11,172 nucleotides of DNA from contig ONLC01000047.1 in NCBI GenBank assembly GCA_900318545.1, positions 1-11,172 of the forward strand, in the 5' to 3' direction. This DNA is from an uncultured Eubacteriales bacterium (GTDB lineage: Bacteria; Bacillota; Clostridia; Oscillospirales; Ruminococcaceae). A program made the position numbers and the translations under genes. The notes beneath the pieces are model-generated. The model was not told the DNA's origin and did not search any database. It saw only the letters and a program-made list of their open reading frames with translations. This document shows positions 1 through 5,608 of the stretch, in pieces. The stretch's first letter is position 1, and each line of letters starts with the position of its first letter.

Positions 1-1007
1 CCCGAAACAGCCTCGTTTATCATCTTTGTGAGGTCTTCCTCTTCGGTAGGCTTAAACTCGGGCTCTGAGCTCACATTCTCTGAAACAGCAGGATGCTCGG
101 GCAGCTGCTCAAACAGAGGCTCTTCATCACCACTTTCTCCGCTCATGATCTCATAGGCCTCAGCCGCTGACATAGGATCATTGTCGGGATAATATTTTGC
201 TATATCTATCTTAGCGTTCTTTCTAGCATTTTTCCGTGCTGTTCTCTCAGCATTACGCTGAGCAAGCTCCTCAGCAGTCGGAGCATTGACCGCTCTTTTT
301 ATCCTGTCCTCGTTGACAGCCTCATAACCCTTGACTACAGGCTTTGCAAAGCCCTTCAAAAGCTGAGGGAGCGTGATATTTGTAAGCAGCAGCACAAACA
401 AAAGCGAGATCAGCACTATAACGATAGCACCGCCCACTCTCTTGAAAGCCCATAAAAGCGGCCAGCCAAGTACTGCGCTTGCAATTCCGCCGCCCCTCAG
501 GCTGACACCGTCTGTATAAAGACCCTTGAGCTTCAGCCAGAAGCTTCCGCCGTTTACGGCTCCTACCTGTATTATCTGAACCGTTCCAGACAGCAAGAGC
601 ATCAGGATAAACGCCTCGACCACCTTGGCAGTGACGCTGTTTCTGCTGAAATCCGAGGCTATCATCAAAGCAGCTGCAATAATGAGCGGCGCAAACAGAT
701 AAGAAGCCACACCGAAAACGCCTCTGTTCAGGTCATGCAGGCTTTTCCAGAGCCCGCCGCCCGGGATAAAGGTCACAAAGAGCTCAAATATACCAAAGAA
801 AAACAGTATGTACGACCAGAAGCGTCTGCTTTCACGTTCACGGGCAGCCTTTTCGGCACTCTGTGAGGCACTGCTTTTTTTGGCAGCCGAAGTATTCTTT
901 TTTGCGGAAGATGCATTTGTCTGAGGCTTTTTAGCAGCAGATGATGTGTTTCTCTGCTGTGAAGCATTCCCCGGCTTTTTCTTTGCTCCCGTTTTCTTCT
1001 CTGCCAT
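1..1007 (-). CDS. ftsK: DNA translocase FtsK/SpoIIIE family, N-terminal membrane part (cut by the window edge)
   Basis: Only the first 335 codons are visible; the gene continues past base 1. The product opens with a Lys/Ala/Ser-rich cytoplasmic tail (about residues 1-62). Four or five hydrophobic segments follow, near residues 64-82, 96-117, 130-149, 174-188 and 193-212. After them comes a charged, acidic linker with motifs such as AEELAQRNAERTARKNARKN. This tail, membrane and linker layout is typical of FtsK/SpoIIIE, hexameric ATP-driven pumps that move chromosomal DNA through the closing septum. The gamma and motor domains with the Walker motifs would lie off-window, so the motor itself is not seen. 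The call is supported by tepA nearby: in Bacillus, tepA lies just upstream of spoIIIE. The ATG at 1007 is chosen because the next Met is far inside. The Shine-Dalgarno AAAGGA is 13 bases upstream, which is rather far. An alternative is another multipass protein with a basic tail. Confidence 0.75.
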   Translation of the reverse strand, partial: MAEKKTGAKKKPGNASQQRNTSSAAKKPQTNASSAKKNTSAAKKSSASQSAEKAARERESRRFWSYILFFFGIFELFVTFIPGGGLWKSLHDLNRGVFGVASYLFAPLIIAAALMIASDFSRNSVTAKVVEAFILMLLLSGTVQIIQVGAVNGGSFWLKLKGLYTDGVSLRGGGIASAVLGWPLLWAFKRVGGAIVIVLISLLFVLLLTNITLPQLLKGFAKPVVKGYEAVNEDRIKRAVNAPTAEELAQRNAERTARKNARKNAKIDIAKYYPDNDPMSAAEAYEIMSGESGDEEPLFEQLPEHPAVSENVSSEPEFKPTEEEDLTKMINEAVS

Positions 1008-1016
1008 CTAGCTCAT
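1008..1016 (-). other. Two-codon ORF (ATG AGC TAG) abutting the ftsK start
   Basis: On the minus strand the codons ATG, AGC and TAG directly precede the ftsK ATG and are in the same frame. The purine-rich AAAGGA at 1021-1026 lies four bases from this ATG but 13 from the ftsK ATG, so the mini-ORF has the better-placed ribosome binding site. It may be chance, or a start-stop element that delivers ribosomes to ftsK by termination-reinitiation. Sequence alone cannot decide this. Confidence 0.25.
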
Positions 1017-1039
1017 TCGTTCCTTTCCCTAAAATGTCT

Positions 1040-1070
1040 AAAAAGCCTGAAATGACCTTTCAAGCTTTTT
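1040..1070 (-). terminator. Hairpin terminator between uppP and ftsK
   Basis: The arms 1040-1052 and 1058-1070 pair over 12 of 13 positions, with one C/A mismatch, around the loop TGACC. The outer arms are A5 and T5, so on the minus strand the hairpin ends in a T tract, followed by AGACATTTT. It is placed to end or reduce tepA-uppP transcription before ftsK. Because the arms are A/T symmetric it could work in both directions. Only about 30 bases separate it from the ftsK start, so some read-through probably supplies ftsK, unless a promoter that I could not identify lies there. Confidence 0.6.
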
Positions 1071-1093
1071 GAACTGATATGATCGGTTTATTC

Positions 1094-1963
1094 TTAGTTT
1101 CCGCCGAAGCTTATCGGTCTGCCCATGCAAAGCTCAATAAACGAGATAAGCAGCACCAGAACTCCGAGTATAGCGGTGTAATATGCAAATATCTTGAATT
1201 TATCGTTCTTGACCAGCCATGATACGAGCTTTATTGCACAAAGCCCCACAAAGGCTGCCACTACAAAGCCTATAAAGCAGGAGCCCCATGCGATCTCAGC
1301 TCCCGAGGAAACTGCATCCTTGACCTCAAGCAGACAGCTTGCAAAGATAACAGGTATTCCCATAATAAACGAGTACTTTACCGCGGTTTCTCTGGTAAAG
1401 CCCGTGAAAAGACCTGCACTTATTGTCGAGCCCGAGCGTGATACTCCCGGGAGGAGTGCCACTGCCTGAAACAGTCCGACTGTTACTGCATCCTTGGGCT
1501 TGATCTCAGCGGCAGTCTTGCTGCCCTTTGCGCATCTGTCCGACATAAGGAGTATAGCCGCTGTATACAGGAAGCAAAGGCCCTCGGCAAAAATGCTCTT
1601 GTCCTCGGCTATGCCCTCGAACCAGCTCTTTATGAACACAAACGGTGCAAGACAGAAGCACGAAATAATTATCATCACTATCAATCGTCTTTCAACGTTC
1701 ATATTTTTCAAAGTGAACTCTCTGTGTACGATATCCTTGCACATAACTCCGAGCTCCTTTATCATCGCCCAGATAGTCTGCCTGAATGCTATAAACACAG
1801 CCACGAGCGTTCCTAAATGCAGCACAGCCGAGAAAAACAAAGCTCCCTCTCCGCTGTTGCCCGTAAAATGCTGATACAGGGACAGATGTCCCGAGCTTGA
1901 AACAGGCAGGAACTCTGTCAGTCCCTGAATGATTGCCTGAAATATCGCACTCACTATACTCAT
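1094..1963 (-). CDS. uppP: Undecaprenyl-diphosphatase (BacA/UppP)
   Basis: This multipass membrane enzyme removes a phosphate from undecaprenyl pyrophosphate. It thereby recycles the lipid carrier for peptidoglycan, teichoic acid and polysaccharide synthesis, and confers bacitracin tolerance when abundant. The 289-residue product carries both family signatures: the (E/Q)XXXE block as QGLTE with Q13 and E17, followed by FLPVSSSGH with H26, and the PGxSRSGST block at residues 172-180 with R176. About eight hydrophobic segments fill the rest. Length is close to the usual 270-280. The start is the ATG at 1963, with GGAGG at 1969-1973 five bases upstream. An in-frame TTG four codons earlier overlaps that GGAGG and would have no ribosome binding site. 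The gene lies 37 bases behind tepA with no promoter visible between them, so the two are probably co-transcribed. Confidence 0.95.
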   Translation of the reverse strand: MSIVSAIFQAIIQGLTEFLPVSSSGHLSLYQHFTGNSGEGALFFSAVLHLGTLVAVFIAFRQTIWAMIKELGVMCKDIVHREFTLKNMNVERRLIVMIIISCFCLAPFVFIKSWFEGIAEDKSIFAEGLCFLYTAAILLMSDRCAKGSKTAAEIKPKDAVTVGLFQAVALLPGVSRSGSTISAGLFTGFTRETAVKYSFIMGIPVIFASCLLEVKDAVSSGAEIAWGSCFIGFVVAAFVGLCAIKLVSWLVKNDKFKIFAYYTAILGVLVLLISFIELCMGRPISFGGN

Positions 1964-2000
1964 AATGTCCTCCAAAAAATGTCTGTATGTAACGGAAAGC

Positions 2001-2690
2001 TCAGCTCTCCGTTTGCTCCTCGATCATTCTGTAAAGCTCACCGACTGCATCTGAAAGTCCTCCGAGCCTGTCAATAATGCCTTCGTTTACAGCCTGTTCG
2101 CCCTCTACCACCGAGCCCACGTCCATAACAAGCTGTCCTGTCGCCATAATAAGCTCTCTGAACCTTTCCTCGGAAACAGATGAGTTATCAGTCACGAACC
2201 TGACTATTCTGTCCTGCATTTTCTCAAAGTAGGACAGCGTCTGAGGTATCCCCGGGACAAGCCCGTTCATTCTGACAGGGTGTATGGTCATTGTTGCACT
2301 TCTGACTATAAACGAGGTCTTGGCACTTACAGCGAGCGGAACACCTATAGAGTGTCCTCCGCCGACTACCAGCGACACCGTAGGCTTCTTCATTCCGGAA
2401 ATAAGCTCCGCAATCGCCAGCCCTGCCTCGACATCTCCTCCGACAGTATTCAGAATGATAAGCAGACCCTCAATGCTTGTGTCCTGCTCAACCGAAACTA
2501 TCGTAGGTATTATATGCTCATACTTGGTGGTCTTATTATCGGCAGGCAGAATATAATGCCCTTCGATCTGCCCGATTATGTTCAGACAATGAACCGAGTG
2601 CTTTGCATTCGGCAGCGTTACGCTCCCGAGCCCTGCACCGAACAGCTCCTTTTCGCCGACTCCGTCAAGTATATCATCAAGCTCATCCAT
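2001..2690 (-). CDS. tepA: ClpP-fold serine protease, TepA (YmfB) type
   Basis: The 229-residue product belongs to the ClpP/crotonase-fold serine peptidases. The chain shows the NTVGGDVEAGLAI segment (residues 81-93) that builds the oxyanion region. The nucleophile motif GGHSIG has Ser114, the TIHP motif has His137, and Asp190 precedes EGEQAVNEGIIDRLG, where ClpP has its catalytic Asp. The triad therefore looks intact. There is no signal peptide, so it should be cytoplasmic. TepA of Bacillus was linked to protein translocation and pre-protein or signal-peptide turnover; the substrate here is unknown. It differs from housekeeping ClpP in its acidic N-terminus (MDELDDILDG) and in lying next to ftsK rather than clpX. 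The ATG at 2690 is preceded by GGAGG nine bases upstream and by a strong promoter. It is the first gene of a unit with uppP. Confidence 0.88.
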   Translation of the reverse strand: MDELDDILDGVGEKELFGAGLGSVTLPNAKHSVHCLNIIGQIEGHYILPADNKTTKYEHIIPTIVSVEQDTSIEGLLIILNTVGGDVEAGLAIAELISGMKKPTVSLVVGGGHSIGVPLAVSAKTSFIVRSATMTIHPVRMNGLVPGIPQTLSYFEKMQDRIVRFVTDNSSVSEERFRELIMATGQLVMDVGSVVEGEQAVNEGIIDRLGGLSDAVGELYRMIEEQTES

Positions 2691-2765
2691 TTGTATCTAC
2701 CTCCGCTCTATAACGGAAGTATCTGCAAAATTGCCCGATTTATTCAGGCACAGCCCGACATATTA

Positions 2766-2794
2766 ATAATAACATATTAAGCCGTCAATGTCAA
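2766..2794 (-). promoter_or_regulatory. Sigma-A promoter with extended -10, for tepA-uppP
   Basis: On the minus strand a perfect -35 TTGACA (2789-2794) is followed by a 17-base spacer and then TATTAT (2766-2771). TG lies one base before the -10, making it an extended -10. Transcription should begin near 2759, giving a leader of about 70 bases before the tepA ATG. The -35 is followed at once by a second TTGAC copy (TTGACATTGAC). A -35 at the second copy would leave only 11 bases of spacing, so it is not a usable second promoter. Confidence 0.85.
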
Positions 2795-2826
2795 CCTATA
2801 TATGTACAAAAAATTTCCCTTTATTT

Positions 2827-3972
2827 CTATTTTGAATTATCCTCTTCATATTCGAGAGAAAGCACCTGATCCACCCAGAGAACAAGGTCAACAAAGTCCT
2901 CCTTATCAAGGTAGGTAAAGTATTTGTCCACAGGCTTTTCCCCATCTGAGCTCAGCACATCGGTAAGGCAGAAGCCGTCAGGCGAGATGGTTATCTGCTT
3001 TTGCTCATTTGTTCCGAGACCTGTCGTTATCTGGATAAAGTCAAGAGTCTTATCCTTTGAGGGTGCAGCTGTACCGCTTGCACGGCCGAAGCTGTCTATC
3101 ATATTGGTAAGCTCGAAATAATCGGCATAGGTATTTACATAGCATTCGCCGTACACATCTCCGACCTTGAGCTTTATAAGCGCATAAGAGGTTTCATAAA
3201 CCGAGTAATTATAAAACTCATCAAAGCTTATTATGTAGGTACTTTCCCCACGTACTGCACGGCAGCAGTTTGTAAGATCCTTTTCAGTCTTATACTCAGG
3301 CTTATCAAGCCACGATACGGAATCAAACAGAATATCAGAATCAGCCGTGGAAACAGAGCTTCCGTCAGGCAGATAGATAGCCCTGAACACAGTCTCTGCA
3401 AGCTCGGGGTCATCGGAATATGCATCAGAGAATAGTATTCTGCTGCGGTCAAATTCGGGAACATCCATTTCGGTAAGCGTTCCTCTGCTGTCATAGCTCA
3501 TATAGTCATAATCAGAATCGTCATCAGCGGAGGTATAAAGCTTAAGCACGCCATGCTTTGCAAGCTCAACAGAGTAATACCTATCAGCTTCAAGAGCTAC
3601 GTTTCCATTCATATCAAGCAGACCGCAGCGTCCTGATGTGTCACGGAAAAGGTAGAATGTTCCATCGATCTCGGATTCAACCTCTAAATTATCAAATGGC
3701 TGCTCCTCCGGAGTTACTGTGAATTCCTCTGACTGAAAGCTCTGATAAACAGGGTCTGAGATCTGCTCTGCCGCTTCAAGCTCCTTCATAAACTCGGGGA
3801 ATTCATAATCCTTCAGCTCAACCTTGATGGGTGCTGCATCACTGCTGTTTTTGATAGAGACCTTAGATGAGGTCTGATTGCCCTTGTCCTTTTCATCACA
3901 GCCTGTCAGAACGGCAGCGCTCAAAGCGAGCATACCTGCCAGACACAAAACGCCGAACCTTTTCACGCTCAT
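2827..3972 (-). CDS. Secreted lipoprotein of unknown function with a WG-repeat-like segment
   Basis: I do not recognise this 381-residue protein as a named family. Its N-terminus is a lipoprotein signal: basic MSVKR, a hydrophobic core, then the lipobox LTGC with the lipidated Cys at residue 25. It should be anchored on the outer face of the membrane. A Ser/Asn/Lys-containing linker follows. The segment near residues 105-135 (YLFRDTSGRCGLLDMNGNVA) resembles one WG beta-propeller-type repeat, in which a Trp/Cys-Gly-Leu-Ile/Leu-Asp core is followed by NG. The rest is rich in Asp, Glu, Ser and Tyr, with many short beta-like stretches and no catalytic motif that I can see. The start is supported by AGGAGGG seven bases upstream of the ATG and by its own promoter. 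It is divergent from purA, and nothing in the context shows a shared role. Secretion and lipidation are well supported; function is open. Confidence 0.85.
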   Translation of the reverse strand: MSVKRFGVLCLAGMLALSAAVLTGCDEKDKGNQTSSKVSIKNSSDAAPIKVELKDYEFPEFMKELEAAEQISDPVYQSFQSEEFTVTPEEQPFDNLEVESEIDGTFYLFRDTSGRCGLLDMNGNVALEADRYYSVELAKHGVLKLYTSADDDSDYDYMSYDSRGTLTEMDVPEFDRSRILFSDAYSDDPELAETVFRAIYLPDGSSVSTADSDILFDSVSWLDKPEYKTEKDLTNCCRAVRGESTYIISFDEFYNYSVYETSYALIKLKVGDVYGECYVNTYADYFELTNMIDSFGRASGTAAPSKDKTLDFIQITTGLGTNEQKQITISPDGFCLTDVLSSDGEKPVDKYFTYLDKEDFVDLVLWVDQVLSLEYEEDNSK

Positions 3973-4009
3973 CTAAGCACCCTCCTTTAGTCATAATACA
4001 CTATCATAT

Positions 4010-4038
4010 ATTATAATATATTTTTCACAGTATTTCAA
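4010..4038 (-). promoter_or_regulatory. Sigma-A promoter of the lipoprotein gene
   Basis: Minus-strand TTGAAA (4033-4038) is separated by exactly 17 bases from a consensus TATAAT (4010-4015). Expected initiation is near 4003, leaving a short leader of about 30 bases that holds the AGGAGGG ribosome binding site. Confidence 0.85.
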
Positions 4039-4081
4039 TAGTTATTTTGCACATTTGGAAGGTATATCAGGAAAATAAATG

Positions 4082-4105
4082 TTGCGAAAATGTTAAAAAT
4101 CGCAA
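4082..4105. promoter_or_regulatory. Inverted repeat TTGCGA-N12-TCGCAA, possible operator
   Basis: The perfect 6-base half-sites TTGCGA (4082-4087) and TCGCAA (4100-4105) lie 18 bases apart centre to centre and end six bases before the purA -35. The position, between the two divergent promoters and on one helical face relative to purA, suits a regulator-binding site. It does not match the Bacillus PurR box as I know it. The function is inferred from position only; in AT-rich DNA a 6-base repeat could be chance. Confidence 0.35.
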
Positions 4106-4111
4106 AATCTG

Positions 4112-4140
4112 TTTACAGGCGTGAATTTTCGTGATATAAT
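4112..4140 (+). promoter_or_regulatory. Sigma-A promoter of purA with extended -10
   Basis: TTTACA (4112-4117, five of six consensus bases) and the perfect TATAAT (4135-4140) are 17 bases apart. TG at 4132-4133 forms an extended -10. Transcription should start near 4147, leaving a leader of about 83 bases before the purA ATG. Confidence 0.88.
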
Positions 4141-4164
4141 TAATTGTAACTGTTCATTGTGAGC

Positions 4165-4207
4165 TTTTCGGCTTGCAATAATATTCTATGCCGCAAAATC
4201 GGCTTTT
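4165..4207 (+). promoter_or_regulatory. purA leader with two mutually exclusive hairpins
   Basis: One fold pairs TTTTCGGC (4165-4172) with GCCG and AAAA (4190-4193, 4195-4198), bulging one C, around a 17-base loop. The other pairs the same GCCG (4190-4193) with CGGC (4200-4203) over a six-base loop, followed directly by TTTT (4204-4207). The two cannot coexist, which resembles an antiterminator/terminator pair. The second stem has only four base pairs, so attenuation is tentative. No known purine riboswitch core was recognised. Confidence 0.3.
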
Positions 4208-4229
4208 ATCATCTAAGGAGGAAAAGTTA

Positions 4230-5522
4230 ATGGTTAGTGCTATCGTAGGTGCAAACTGGGGCGATGAAGGCAAGGGCAAGATCACAGATATGCTTGCTCA
4301 GGATTCTGATATCGTTATCCGTTTTCAGGGCGGTGCAAATGCAGGTCACAGCATAGTTAATAATTACGGTGAGTTCGCTCTTCACACGCTGCCGTCAGGT
4401 GTGTTCTCTCAGAACACTGTAAACATAGTCGGAAACGGTGTTGCACTTGATATTCCAAAGCTTTTTAATGAATATAATTCAGTAATCAAGCAGGGCGTTC
4501 CTGCTCCGAAGCTGCTTGTTTCTGACAGAGCTCAGATAGTTATGCCTTATCATGTTCTGTTCGATCAGTACGAGGAGGAAAGGCTCGGAAAGGCAAGCTT
4601 CGGCTCTACTAAGAGCGGTATTGCTCCTTTCTATTCCGATAAATATGCTAAGATAGGCTTCCAGGTACAGGAGCTCTTTGATGAAGAGATACTTAAAACA
4701 AAGATACACAGAGTTCTTGAAACAAAGAACATCCTGCTGAAGCACCTTTACAACAAGCCTGCTATAGATGAGGGCGAGCTCTTTGATACTCTTATGGAGT
4801 ATAGAAAGATGATCGAGCCTTATGTATGCGATGTTTCGGCTTATCTCTGGAATGCTATAAAGCTCGGAAAGAAGATCCTGCTCGAGGGTCAGCTCGGCTC
4901 ACTTAAAGACCCCGATCACGGAATATATCCTATGGTAACCTCTTCGTCCACACTGGCAGCTTACGGTGCTATCGGCGCAGGTATTCCGCCTTATGAGATC
5001 AAGAAGATCGTGACTGTAGTTAAGGCTTATTCTTCGGCAGTTGGTGCAGGTGCTTTCGTTTCAGAGATCTTCGGTGATGAGGCTGAGGAGCTCAGAAGGA
5101 GAGGCGGTAACGGCGGCGAGTACGGCGCTACAACAGGCAGGCCCAGAAGAATGGGCTGGTTTGACTGCGTAGCTACAAGATACGGCTGCCGTATTCAGGG
5201 AACGACTGACGTTGCATTCACAGTTCTTGACGTACTCGGATATCTTGATAAGATTCCTGTTTGCGTTGGCTATGAGATAGACGGTGAGGTAACCAAAGAC
5301 TTCCCGACTACTGTTAAGCTTGAAAAGGCTAAGCCCGTACTCAAAACACTTGAGGGCTGGAAGTGCGATATCAGTGGAATCAGAAACTATGATGAGCTGC
5401 CTGAAAAGTGCAAGGCTTACATAGACTTTGTAGAGGAGCAGATCGGCTTCCCGATCACAATGGTTTCAAACGGTCCTAAGAGAGAGGACATTATTTACAG
5501 AGAGAGCAAGCTTTCTAAGTAA
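4230..5522 (+). CDS. purA: Adenylosuccinate synthase (PurA)
   Basis: The enzyme joins IMP and aspartate using GTP to make adenylosuccinate, the first committed step from IMP to AMP, in the cytoplasm. The 430-residue chain has the P-loop-like GDEGKGK at 11-17 with catalytic Asp12, and NAGH at 37-40 with catalytic His40. It also has TTGRPRRMGW at 301-310, and SNGPKRED near the end for the nucleotide base. Two active-site segments are unlike the common E. coli/Bacillus form: STKSGIAPFYSDK (126-138) where GTTGRGIGPAYEDK is usual, and EGQLGSLKDPDHGIYP (219-234) where EGAQG...LD.D.GTYP is usual. This suggests a distinct clostridial branch. The start is the ATG at 4230 because AAGGAGG (4215-4221) lies eight bases upstream. 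An earlier in-frame ATG at 4188 falls within a leader hairpin and has no ribosome binding site. The gene is monocistronic, with its own promoter and terminator. Confidence 0.97.
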   Translation: MVSAIVGANWGDEGKGKITDMLAQDSDIVIRFQGGANAGHSIVNNYGEFALHTLPSGVFSQNTVNIVGNGVALDIPKLFNEYNSVIKQGVPAPKLLVSDRAQIVMPYHVLFDQYEEERLGKASFGSTKSGIAPFYSDKYAKIGFQVQELFDEEILKTKIHRVLETKNILLKHLYNKPAIDEGELFDTLMEYRKMIEPYVCDVSAYLWNAIKLGKKILLEGQLGSLKDPDHGIYPMVTSSSTLAAYGAIGAGIPPYEIKKIVTVVKAYSSAVGAGAFVSEIFGDEAEELRRRGGNGGEYGATTGRPRRMGWFDCVATRYGCRIQGTTDVAFTVLDVLGYLDKIPVCVGYEIDGEVTKDFPTTVKLEKAKPVLKTLEGWKCDISGIRNYDELPEKCKAYIDFVEEQIGFPITMVSNGPKREDIIYRESKLSK

Positions 5523-5527
5523 TATTT

Positions 5528-5555
5528 ATCCCCTGTCGTTTGGCAGGGGATTTTT
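5528..5555 (+). terminator. Rho-independent terminator of purA
   Basis: ATCCCCTGTC (5528-5537) pairs with GGCAGGGGAT (5542-5551), with one G-U pair and a four-base GTTT loop. A T tract runs directly to 5555. It begins six bases after the purA stop codon. Confidence 0.93.
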
Positions 5556-5565
5556 ATGCATAAAT

Positions 5566-5600
5566 GAAAAAGTCCTGACGGATAGTTTTTCGTCAGGACT
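5566..5600 (-). terminator. Rho-independent terminator of the helicase operon
   Basis: AGTCCTGACG (5571-5580) and CGTCAGGACT (5591-5600) form a perfect 10-base stem with a 10-base loop. Read on the minus strand, the stem is followed by TTTTC. It begins eight bases after the stop codon of the helicase-nuclease gene and marks the end of the right-hand operon. Confidence 0.9.
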
Positions 5601-5608
5601 ATGTGCTT

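Noticed and set aside
1030..1063. Promoter for ftsK starting from TTGAAA inside the terminator
   Set aside because: At 17 bases spacing the -10 would be TAGACA, a poor match, and initiation would lie almost on the ribosome binding site.
1494..1874. Open frame of 126 codons on the plus strand opposite uppP
   Set aside because: It is a mirror of conserved uppP coding sequence with no start signals and no family features.
1964..1975. TTG start giving UppP four extra residues
   Set aside because: The TTG overlaps the GGAGG that serves the ATG at 1963 and has no ribosome binding site of its own.
2280..2780. Open frame of 166 codons on the plus strand opposite tepA
   Set aside because: It lies antisense to a clear ClpP-fold gene, has no ribosome binding site or recognisable motif, and covers the tepA promoter.
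4188..4229. Upstream in-frame ATG giving PurA 14 extra residues
   Set aside because: It has no ribosome binding site, lies in a leader hairpin and adds non-homologous residues, whereas AAGGAGG fits the ATG at 4230.
4147..4229. Purine riboswitch in the purA leader
   Set aside because: The leader is about 83 bases and I see no conserved aptamer junction or loop sequences; only simple alternative stems are present.
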